Shown: positions 1-5,474 of the stretch, in pieces | How positions within the stretch are numbered: position 1 is the first letter of the stretch | Layout of the letters: every line of letters starts with the position of its first letter | DNA from: Verrucomicrobiota bacterium | GTDB taxonomy: Bacteria; Verrucomicrobiota; Verrucomicrobiia; Limisphaerales; CAZBKV01 | Assembly: GCA_021160185.1 (NCBI GenBank) | Contig: JAGHDA010000473.1 | Span: forward strand, 1 to 6,210 | Direction of reading: 5' to 3' | DNA: 6,210 nucleotides | Notes under the pieces: model-generated | What the model saw: the letters and a program-made list of their open reading frames with translations, nothing else | The model's database searches: none | What the model was told of the DNA's origin: nothing | Program-made: the position numbers and the translations under genes

Positions 1-38
1 TGCCTCAGACCCTCCAGTTGACTACCAGAACTGAGGCA
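1..38. repeat. 8-bp inverted repeat (possible hairpin or operator)
   Basis: TGCCTCAG at 1-8 is exactly reverse-complementary to CTGAGGCA at 31-38, with a 22-base loop. No T-run follows, so it is not a typical intrinsic terminator. The right arm lies between a possible -35 (18-23) and -10 (42-47), so an operator role is conceivable. The repeat may continue to the left of the window. Function unknown. Confidence 0.35.
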
Positions 39-47
39 GTGTATATC
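18..47 (+). promoter_or_regulatory. possible sigma70-type promoter for the large FG-GAP gene
   Basis: TTGACT at 18-23 matches the -35 consensus at 5 of 6 bases. TATATC at 42-47 matches the -10 consensus at 4 of 6, with an 18-base spacer. The 5' stretch of about 90 bases is visibly more AT-rich than the coding DNA after it, as expected for a promoter region. Transcription from here would give a leader of about 140 bases before the ATG at 191. Predicted by eye only. Confidence 0.3.
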
Positions 48-97
48 ACAATTCGCATCTATAGCCAAGCTAATTCTGCGCCATTACACTAGGTTCA

Positions 98-174
98 GGA
101 TCGGGCGGGCAGAACAGTGTTGGACCGGGGCGATGGAAAGGTACACTTCGGCCCGTGCGATGGATCGGGCGGGC
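98..174 (+). repeat. 13-bp direct repeat in the leader
   Basis: GGATCGGGCGGGC occurs exactly at 98-110 and again at 162-174, 64 bases apart start to start. It lies upstream of the preferred ATG at 191. It could be a regulator-binding half-site pair, or a chance repeat in GC-rich DNA. If the gene begins at the GTG at 155, the second copy falls inside the coding region. Confidence 0.3.
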
Positions 175-190
175 GAAGGGCCTTCAGCGG

Positions 191-2212
191 ATGCGCGCGT
201 CGGTTGCTACGGCGGTTCTGTGCCTTGCGGCAGCGGCGGCCGCCGCCCGGGAGCCGTGGTATGCGGCTGTTGCCTTGCGCGCGCCCTCGGGCGGCCGGGA
301 CGGCTTTGTTCAGCTCGGGGCGGAGCGGACCGGGATCCGCTTCACCAATTCGCTGGCGCAATCCCGTTACATTACTAATCAGATCTACCTCAACGGGGCG
401 GGCGTGGCCGCGGGCGACGTGGACGGCGACGGGCGGTGCGACCTCTTCTTCAGCGGGATCGACAATGACTGCGCGCTGTACCGCAACCTGGGCGATTGGC
501 GGTTCGAGGACGCGACCGAGAAGGCGGGCGTCGCCCTTCACGGCGTGGCCGCCAGCGGGGCGACCTTTGCCGATGTGGACGGGGACGGCGACCTGGACCT
601 GATTGTGAACAGCGTCGGGGAGGGAACCTTCTTGCTCCTCAACGACGGCCGCGGCCGGTTCCGGGAGGCCTCGCCGGGCAAGCCGTTGAATTCGGACCGG
701 GCCGGAATGACCTCAGCGTTGGCGGATGTGGACGGGGACGGCGATTTGGACCTCTACGTGTGCAACTACCGAACCACTACGTTCCGGGACATGGTTCGGG
801 CGCGGATGCGAATCGCGGAGATCAACGGGCGGCTTACGGTGGTGGCGGTGAACGGGCGTCCGGCGAGCGAGCCGGATCTGGTCGGCCGGTTCACAGTCAC
901 GCGCGACGGGCGGATCACTGAGAACGGCGAGCCCGACGCCTTCTACCTCAACGACGGCAAGGGCGGCTTCCAGCCGGTCTCTTTCACCGGCGGGCGGTTC
1001 CTGGACGAGCAGGGGCGGCCTCTTCGCGGGCTGCTTTATGAATGGGGGCTGACGGTCAGCTTCCGCGACATGGACCAGGACGGCGACCCGGACATCTACG
1101 TGTGCAACGACTTTGACTCTCCGGACCGGATCTGGATCAACGACGGCGCGGGCCGCTTCCGGCTGATCAACCGGCTGGCTCTTCGCCAGACCAGCATCTT
1201 TTCGATGAGCGTCGACTTTGCGGATGTGGACCGGGACGGGCGGATGGATTTCTTCGTTTCGGACATGCGCAGCCGGCATCATGCCAAGCGGATGGTCGAG
1301 CTGGGCGAGATTCGGCCCGTGCCCATGCCGGTGGGCGTGATCGACAACCGCCCCCAGTACTCCCATAACATGCTTTTTTACAACCGCGGCGACGGCACTT
1401 ACGCGGAGATCTCGCAATATGCGCGCGTCGAGGCTTCCGAGTGGACCTGGTCGCCCAACTTCATGGACGTGGATTTGGACGGCTATGAAGACTTGCTCAT
1501 CACCACCGGCCACGAATTGCAGATGATGAACGCGGACATCATCGAGCAGGCTGAAGTGATTAAGGCGCAGAGAAAGATGTCCGGCCATGAGCTGCAGAAG
1601 CTCCGGACCATGTTTCCCCGCTATGCCCTTCCCAACGCCGCTTTCCGCAACCTGGGCAGCCTTCGGTTCGCCGAGTTCGGCGAGCAGTGGGGTTTCACCA
1701 CAGCGGACGTGGGCAACGGCGTGGCGATGGCGGATCTGGACAACGACGGCGACCTGGATGTGGCGGTCAACAACCTCAACGGCGTGGCCGAGCTGTACCG
1801 CAACGAAAGCGTCAAGCCCCGCGTGGCGGTCCGCCTGCGAGGGATTCCTCCCAACACCCAAGGCGTGGGCGCGCACATCTACGTCCGCTCTCTGGGGCTG
1901 CCGGAGCAGATGCAGGAAGTGGTTTGCGGAGGGCATTACCTTTCCGGCTCGGATCCGCTGCGCGTCTTCGCCGTGGGAAGCGCGTCGGACACGCGGCTGA
2001 CGCGCTTCCCAACCGGCTCTACCTTATTGACGAGCGGGGCGCGCAGCCCCGGCCGCAGCCGCCCGCGCCCCGGCCGCAGCCGCTTTTTGAGGACGTGTCC
2101 GATTGGCTCGGCCATCGGCATCACGAAGATTCCTTCGACGATTTCGTCCGGCAGCCGCTCCTGCCGCGGCGGCTCAGTCAGCTCGGCCCCGGGGTGTCGT
2201 GGCTGGACGTAA
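191..2212 (+). CDS. FG-GAP/ASPIC-UnbV (CRTAC1-like) repeat protein, first module; 5' part of a frameshifted gene
   Basis: N-terminal half of a secreted repeat protein. The ATG at 191 starts a good signal peptide (Met-Arg, then a hydrophobic Ala-rich run to about residue 20). An in-frame GTG at 155 would add 12 residues. A weak GAAGGG lies 10 bases before the ATG. Seven calcium-loop FG-GAP motifs of the form DxDxDGxxD are at about residues 76, 128, 179, 293, 345, 426 and 515, the pattern of an integrin-like beta-propeller. A segment without the motif (about 190-250) ends in an NGEPDAFYLNDG-type sequence typical of this subfamily. An ASPIC/UnbV domain begins at about residue 545 but stops being recognisable after DTRLT (about 2002). 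The roughly 70 residues from there to the TAA at 2212 are out-of-frame, Arg/Ser/Gly/Pro-rich sequence. Homology continues in the frame described in the next entry. Probable role: extracellular or periplasmic adhesion or carbohydrate/metal binding; the true function of such proteins is largely unknown. Confidence 0.85.
   Translation: MRASVATAVLCLAAAAAAAREPWYAAVALRAPSGGRDGFVQLGAERTGIRFTNSLAQSRYITNQIYLNGAGVAAGDVDGDGRCDLFFSGIDNDCALYRNLGDWRFEDATEKAGVALHGVAASGATFADVDGDGDLDLIVNSVGEGTFLLLNDGRGRFREASPGKPLNSDRAGMTSALADVDGDGDLDLYVCNYRTTTFRDMVRARMRIAEINGRLTVVAVNGRPASEPDLVGRFTVTRDGRITENGEPDAFYLNDGKGGFQPVSFTGGRFLDEQGRPLRGLLYEWGLTVSFRDMDQDGDPDIYVCNDFDSPDRIWINDGAGRFRLINRLALRQTSIFSMSVDFADVDRDGRMDFFVSDMRSRHHAKRMVELGEIRPVPMPVGVIDNRPQYSHNMLFYNRGDGTYAEISQYARVEASEWTWSPNFMDVDLDGYEDLLITTGHELQMMNADIIEQAEVIKAQRKMSGHELQKLRTMFPRYALPNAAFRNLGSLRFAEFGEQWGFTTADVGNGVAMADLDNDGDLDVAVNNLNGVAELYRNESVKPRVAVRLRGIPPNTQGVGAHIYVRSLGLPEQMQEVVCGGHYLSGSDPLRVFAVGSASDTRLTRFPTGSTLLTSGARSPGRSRPRPGRSRFLRTCPIGSAIGITKIPSTISSGSRSCRGGSVSSAPGCRGWT
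572..744 (+). repeat. 20-bp exact direct repeat encoding FG-GAP calcium loops
   Basis: Bases 572-591 and 725-744 are identical and both encode the DVDGDGD core of successive FG-GAP loops. A close copy occurs near 2509. These are coding repeats that follow the protein motif, not a mobile or regulatory element, but they could mediate slippage or mis-assembly within this gene. Confidence 0.6.
1998..2006 (+). other. frame-disrupting deletion site in the large FG-GAP gene
   Basis: Up to the ACG codon at 2000 the protein reads as an ASPIC domain (…FAVGSASDTRLT). From about 2002 the homologous sequence continues one frame over (LPNRLYLIDE). Restoring one frame needs 3n+1 added bases, or 3n+2 removed. 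Compared with the ASPIC domain at the other end of this window, the strand-turn-strand around RWPGG and the next ten or so residues are absent. The best explanation is a loss of about 40-46 bases. No slippery heptamer is visible, so programmed frameshifting is unlikely. It may be a real mutation or an assembly/sequencing artefact. Confidence 0.7.
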
Positions 2213-3798
2213 ACGGCGATGGTTGGACCGACCTGTTGATTTCCTCCGGGCGGGGCGGGCGGCTGGGCTGTTTCCTCAGCCGGCAAGGGAAGCGTTTCGA
2301 GGAGACGTCGAATCCGGCGGCCCGGCTTACTACTCCGCGGGATCAGACCGCGGTTCTCGGCCTGGGCGAAACGTTGCTCGTGGGCAACAGCAACTACGAA
2401 GACGGCAGGACCAACGGCGGCTGCGTCCGCATCTATGACCTGCGGCGACGGGTCTCAGGCCAGAGCGTTCTGGGAGAGCGCTTCAGCGCGGGCCCCCTCG
2501 CGATGGCGGACGTGGACGGGGACGGCGAGCTGGATCTTTTCATCGGGGGCAGGGCGCTTCCGGGCGATTATCCGGCTCCGGCCGATTCGCTGCTTTTGCT
2601 CAAGAAGGGGGCTCGGCTGGTCCGCGCGCAGCGTTTCGCCAAGTTGGGCCTGGTCAGCGGCGCGGTTTTCACCGACTTGAACGGCGACGGCCGGCCGGAG
2701 CTTGCGTTGGCTTGCGATTGGGGGCCGATCCGCGTGTTCGAATGGCGCGAGAGGCGTTTTGTGGATCGCACGGCGGCCTGGGGATTGGCCCGATTTGCCG
2801 GCTGGTGGGCCGGGATTGCGGCGGGCGATTTCGACGGCGACGGCCGGATGGATCTGGCCGCGTCGAATTGGGGCCTCAACAGCCAGTACCGCGCCGATTT
2901 CGACCGGCCGCTACGCATCTACTACGGCGATCTAGACGGGAGCGGCACGGTGGACGTCATCGAGAGCTGCGTGGATCCGGAAACCGGCAAGGAGGTTCCT
3001 TACCGAGGGCTCCGCCCGCTTCGCGCGGCGCTGCCGTTGATCCAGGGGATGGTGGAAACCTACGAAGCCTACGGCAAGGCGAGCATTCAAGAGATCTACG
3101 GCGATTTTCTGGACAGCCTCGGCAGGACGGAGGCAGTCACGCTGGCTTCGGCCGTGTTCCTTAATCGAGGCGGGCGCTTCGAACGGCGCGAGCTGCCGAT
3201 GAAAGCGCAGTGGGCCCCGGCGTTTGGGGCGACGGCGGCTGACTTCAACGGCGACGGAAAGGAGGATCTCTTCCTGAGCCAAAACTTTTTCGCCGTGAAC
3301 CCGAACGAGTGGCGGCAGGACGCCGGGCGCGGCCTGTTGTTGTTGGGGGATGGCCGAGGCGGGTTTCGGGCCGTGCCCGGGCAGGAAAGCGGCATCAAGG
3401 TCTACGGCGAGCAACGGGGCTGCGCCGCGGCGGATTTCGATCATGACGGGCGGCCGGACCTGGCTGTGAGCCAGAACGGCAACGCGACCAAACTTTATCG
3501 CAACGCGCGCGGGCGGCCCGGCTTGCGCGTGCGGCTCTACGTCGGCTCCGGCAATCCTTACGGCGTGGGCGCGCAGATCCGTTTGCTCTTCGCTTCCAGA
3601 CCGGGGCCGGTTCGGGAGATCCATGCCGGGGCGGGCTACTGGTCCTGCGACGCCTTCGCCCAAGTGCTCGCCCTCCCCGAACCGCCCCGCGCGCTGGAAA
3701 TCCTTTGGCCCGGGGGCCACAAGGCGACGCTGGCCGTTCCGGCGGGCGCGCGGGAAGTGGAGGCCCGCTTCCCCGAAACGCTTCGAGTGATCCGATGA
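2002..3798 (+). CDS. FG-GAP/ASPIC-UnbV repeat protein, second module; 3' part of the frameshifted gene
   Basis: Continuation of the preceding gene in another frame, 598 codons to the TGA at 3796-3798; the start given is the lesion, not an initiation codon. It opens with the end of the first ASPIC domain, a Pro-rich linker (2044-2085) and a signature HRHHEDSFDDF…RQPLLP…LGPG (2113-2193) that I recall as the junction in tandem-module CRTAC1-like proteins of about 1100-1200 residues. FG-GAP loops begin at about 2206, 2509, 2674, 2827, 2929 (DLDGSGTVD), 3241 and 3433. A helical, motif-free insertion (about 3000-3140) separates the last two loops from the others. A second ASPIC domain (about 3517-3780) is complete and keeps the LEILWPGG core lost from the first. 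If translated alone it would have to start at GTG 2095 or 2194 with no signal peptide, so it is probably non-functional unless the lesion is an artefact. Its 3' end lies 25 bases from the converging AraC-family gene. Confidence 0.8.
   Translation, partial: ALPNRLYLIDERGAQPRPQPPAPRPQPLFEDVSDWLGHRHHEDSFDDFVRQPLLPRRLSQLGPGVSWLDVNGDGWTDLLISSGRGGRLGCFLSRQGKRFEETSNPAARLTTPRDQTAVLGLGETLLVGNSNYEDGRTNGGCVRIYDLRRRVSGQSVLGERFSAGPLAMADVDGDGELDLFIGGRALPGDYPAPADSLLLLKKGARLVRAQRFAKLGLVSGAVFTDLNGDGRPELALACDWGPIRVFEWRERRFVDRTAAWGLARFAGWWAGIAAGDFDGDGRMDLAASNWGLNSQYRADFDRPLRIYYGDLDGSGTVDVIESCVDPETGKEVPYRGLRPLRAALPLIQGMVETYEAYGKASIQEIYGDFLDSLGRTEAVTLASAVFLNRGGRFERRELPMKAQWAPAFGATAADFNGDGKEDLFLSQNFFAVNPNEWRQDAGRGLLLLGDGRGGFRAVPGQESGIKVYGEQRGCAAADFDHDGRPDLAVSQNGNATKLYRNARGRPGLRVRLYVGSGNPYGVGAQIRLLFASRPGPVREIHAGAGYWSCDAFAQVLALPEPPRALEILWPGGHKATLAVPAGAREVEARFPETLRVIR
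2047..2083 (+). repeat. tandem 21-bp unit encoding a Pro-rich inter-module linker
   Basis: The 16-base sequence CCCCGGCCGCAGCCGC is present at 2047-2062 and again at 2068-2083, a period of 21 bases. In the downstream frame it encodes two heptads, PRPQPPA and PRPQPLF, a rigid proline-rich linker between the first ASPIC domain and the second propeller. The 21-base period preserves that frame, which supports this frame as the ancestral coding one here. Confidence 0.65.
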
Positions 3799-3823
3799 AG
3801 GGCGGCGGCCGCGCGGAGGCGAG

Positions 3824-4714
3824 CTACGGCTTGGGCAGCTTGGCGCGGTACTGGGTGGGTGACATGCCGGTGATCTTTTTGAAAACCCGGTTGAAATGCG
3901 TCAGCGACTGGAACCCGACTTCGTAGGCGATGTCGCTGATGCGCAGGTGCGGGTTGAGGGCCAGGTTCTTCGCCCGTTCCACCCGGACGCGGGAGACATA
4001 CTCGGTGAAATTCAACCCGGTGTGTTTCTTAAAAATTTTACAGAAGTAAAATGTGCTGGTGTTGACCGCTTTGGCCACCTGTCCCAGGGAAAGATCTTCG
4101 GTCTGGTGTTCCTGGATATACTGCTTCGCCTTTTGAATGAGAGGCGGCTCCGGGTGGCTGCGGCAGAGCAGAAGCTGGTTGCTCATCGAGGACATCTGGA
4201 CCGAAAAGACCCGCAGCATGCGGACGATGGCCTCATGCTGACGCGGCGGAATCACCGGCGTGCGATAGTACGCTCGGCGCAGCTCCTGGAAGTCGAGATC
4301 CACTCCCGCCTGTTCGAGCTGCCGGGCCACGCGCTCGAATTGGCCGTCGGATGGCTTGCGCCGGAACAACTGCCCTGTCTGGAGGAAACCGATCGTGCGG
4401 TCGCCGAGGCGGATCGGCACCGCGGTTTCGGTCAGCCCCGAGGGGCACGTCACCGAAGCCGGCTCGCGCAAGGCGCATTGGGAGACGCGCTGAATAGTCT
4501 GCAAGCACCACGCGCAGGTCTTGCTGCGGCAGGCGACCAGGCGGCAATAGGCGTTTTCGCGGCGGCGGCCATGATAGGGAAGCTTCCAGGACTCCACCGG
4601 CCGAAGCGCCAGGGCCAGGCCGGTCAGGTCGGTGAAGGAATCAAGAAAATCCTGATACAGGTCGCTTTGTGTCAGCGCCTCGATTAACGCCTTGCCGTTT
4701 TCGCGGCTCTTCAC
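3824..4714 (-). CDS. AraC-family transcriptional regulator with PocR-type sensory domain
   Basis: A 296-residue cytoplasmic regulator. Residues about 15-180 resemble the PocR ligand-binding domain: a helical start (LYQDFLDSFTDLTGLAL), a Cys-rich middle (C57, C62, C67xxC70, C80, C90 in TCPSGL) and the GFLQTGQLF strand typical of that family. Residues about 193-294 form an AraC DNA-binding domain with two helix-turn-helix units (about 208-230 and 257-280). The second carries the strong signature ISDIAYEVGFQSLTHFNRVFKK followed by GMSPTQYR. The start is GTG at 4714, with AGGGA 9 bases upstream (4724-4728 on the + strand); no better in-frame start exists. The known PocR protein activates the propanediol/cobalamin genes, but the ligand here cannot be read from the sequence. 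It lies downstream of the heme gene on the same strand with 139 bases between, so it may have its own promoter or be read through. It converges on the large FG-GAP gene. Confidence 0.93.
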   Translation of the reverse strand: MKSRENGKALIEALTQSDLYQDFLDSFTDLTGLALALRPVESWKLPYHGRRRENAYCRLVACRSKTCAWCLQTIQRVSQCALREPASVTCPSGLTETAVPIRLGDRTIGFLQTGQLFRRKPSDGQFERVARQLEQAGVDLDFQELRRAYYRTPVIPPRQHEAIVRMLRVFSVQMSSMSNQLLLCRSHPEPPLIQKAKQYIQEHQTEDLSLGQVAKAVNTSTFYFCKIFKKHTGLNFTEYVSRVRVERAKNLALNPHLRISDIAYEVGFQSLTHFNRVFKKITGMSPTQYRAKLPKP

Positions 4715-4786
4715 GTTGGCTTTTCCCTTTGTGCGTTTCCAGCGGCGATCTCCTTGCGGTCCGCCACAATTTGTCGCTGCGCAGCC

Positions 4787-4814
4787 AATATATGGCCAAA
4801 GTGGAGAGGGGCAA
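4787..4814 (-). promoter_or_regulatory. possible sigma70-type promoter for the AraC-family gene
   Basis: On the - strand TTGCCC (4814-4809) and TATATT (4792-4787) are 16 bases apart, matching the consensus at 4 of 6 and 5 of 6. They lie in the 139-base gap between the heme gene and the regulator, about 70 bases before its GTG. The TATATT is one of the few AT-rich spots in this gap. Predicted by eye. Confidence 0.35.
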
Positions 4815-4853
4815 GCTGAAAATGAACGCGGCCGCAGTTGCCGTCGAAACGCT

Positions 4854-5471
4854 TCAGAATTCCAGAGGAATCCGCACTATCACTGCGCCCATCACGTCCC
4901 CCAGCTTGAAGTCGCGGCGCGGGCTTCGCGAGCGCTGGTTGTGGCATTCGACGCAGGAGGGTTGGGTGGCCCGGTCCGCGTAGGCGGCGAGGAAGTAACT
5001 GCGTCCGCCTAGCTCTTCCTCGAAATAGTGAGGCTTGTCCGGATCGGCCAGGACGGCTTTCAGGGCCTGCTCTTCCGTCTCGGTTTGTGGGCTTTGGGCC
5101 GGATTGATCGGCCAAGGCGAACGCAGAACATAGGAAAACTCGCCGCCGCGGCGTTGGATGTGGATGTTGGCCATTCGGAGCATCTGCGCGGGCACGGGCA
5201 GGCAATGTTTCTCGCGCCAGGCCGCGTCTGCGGCGAGGACCCCTTCCCGGCGCGCCAGGCGTTCCACGATTTCTTTCGCGTAGATCTCGCGATCGGCCGC
5301 GATCACGGCGTGAAGGGAGTCGGCCATCTTTCGCAGCGACACGGATTGGGCGAGGTGCTTCTTCTCGGCGGCGCGGGAAACGGGCTTCCAGTTGGTCAGG
5401 ACTGCTCCTGCCGCCAGAAGGAGCGCGGCCGCCGCGATTGTGTGGGCGTTGGGGAATCGGCGAGTTTGCAT
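4854..5471 (-). CDS. DUF3365/Tll0287-like monoheme c-type protein, membrane-anchored
   Basis: A 205-residue protein. Residues about 9-26 are hydrophobic (IAAAALLLAAGAVL), a signal anchor or signal peptide placing the rest outside the cytoplasm. The body matches DUF3365 (Tll0287-like, PAS-like fold): a long helix, a conserved Cys at 90 (KHCLPVPAQM), then YVLRSPWPINPAQSP and an ETEEQAL helix. The c-type heme site CVECHN is at 173-178 (4941-4955), followed by the family's SPRRDFKLGDVMGAVIV strand. In the Tll0287 structure, as I recall, heme iron is bound by the His of CxxCH and a Cys; C90 is the candidate here. The domain often sits at the N-terminus of kinases or cyclases, but here it stands alone with no output domain. 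The ATG is 3 bases after the stop of the upstream CRTAC1-like gene and lacks a clear Shine-Dalgarno, so translation is probably coupled. Likely role: periplasmic redox or small-ligand sensing, or electron transfer. Confidence 0.88.
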   Translation of the reverse strand: MQTRRFPNAHTIAAAALLLAAGAVLTNWKPVSRAAEKKHLAQSVSLRKMADSLHAVIAADREIYAKEIVERLARREGVLAADAAWREKHCLPVPAQMLRMANIHIQRRGGEFSYVLRSPWPINPAQSPQTETEEQALKAVLADPDKPHYFEEELGGRSYFLAAYADRATQPSCVECHNQRSRSPRRDFKLGDVMGAVIVRIPLEF

Positions 5472-5474
5472 GGC

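Noticed and set aside
713..1936. Long open frame of about 400 codons on the - strand opposite the first FG-GAP module
   Set aside because: It is the mirror of GC-rich FG-GAP coding DNA: its repeated V-x-V-P-V-H-I pattern is the antisense of the DxDGDG codons. No domain, signal or ribosome site supports it.
1985..2030. Programmed ribosomal frameshift in the large gene
   Set aside because: There is no slippery heptamer or obvious stimulatory structure at the junction, and conserved ASPIC residues are missing, which a frameshift alone would not explain.
2932..3720. Open frame of about 260 codons on the - strand opposite the second module
   Set aside because: It is an antisense shadow with the same mirrored FG-GAP pattern, while the + strand frame there has clear FG-GAP and ASPIC domains.
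3799..3823. Bidirectional terminator between the convergent genes
   Set aside because: The 25-base gap is GC-rich with short G/C complementarity, but there is no stable stem with a T-run on either strand.
3896..4687. Open frame of about 260 codons on the + strand opposite the AraC-family gene
   Set aside because: The - strand frame has unmistakable AraC and PocR motifs; this one is compositionally driven and has no recognisable domain.
4751..4756. Strong Shine-Dalgarno-like AAGGAG on the - strand upstream of the regulator
   Set aside because: No ATG, GTG or TTG start codon follows at a suitable distance, so it does not define a gene start.
4820..4853. Terminator after the heme gene around the GCGGCCGC palindrome (4828-4835)
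   Set aside because: The palindrome has no loop and no adequate T-run follows it. It is best seen as a chance NotI-like sequence in GC-rich DNA.
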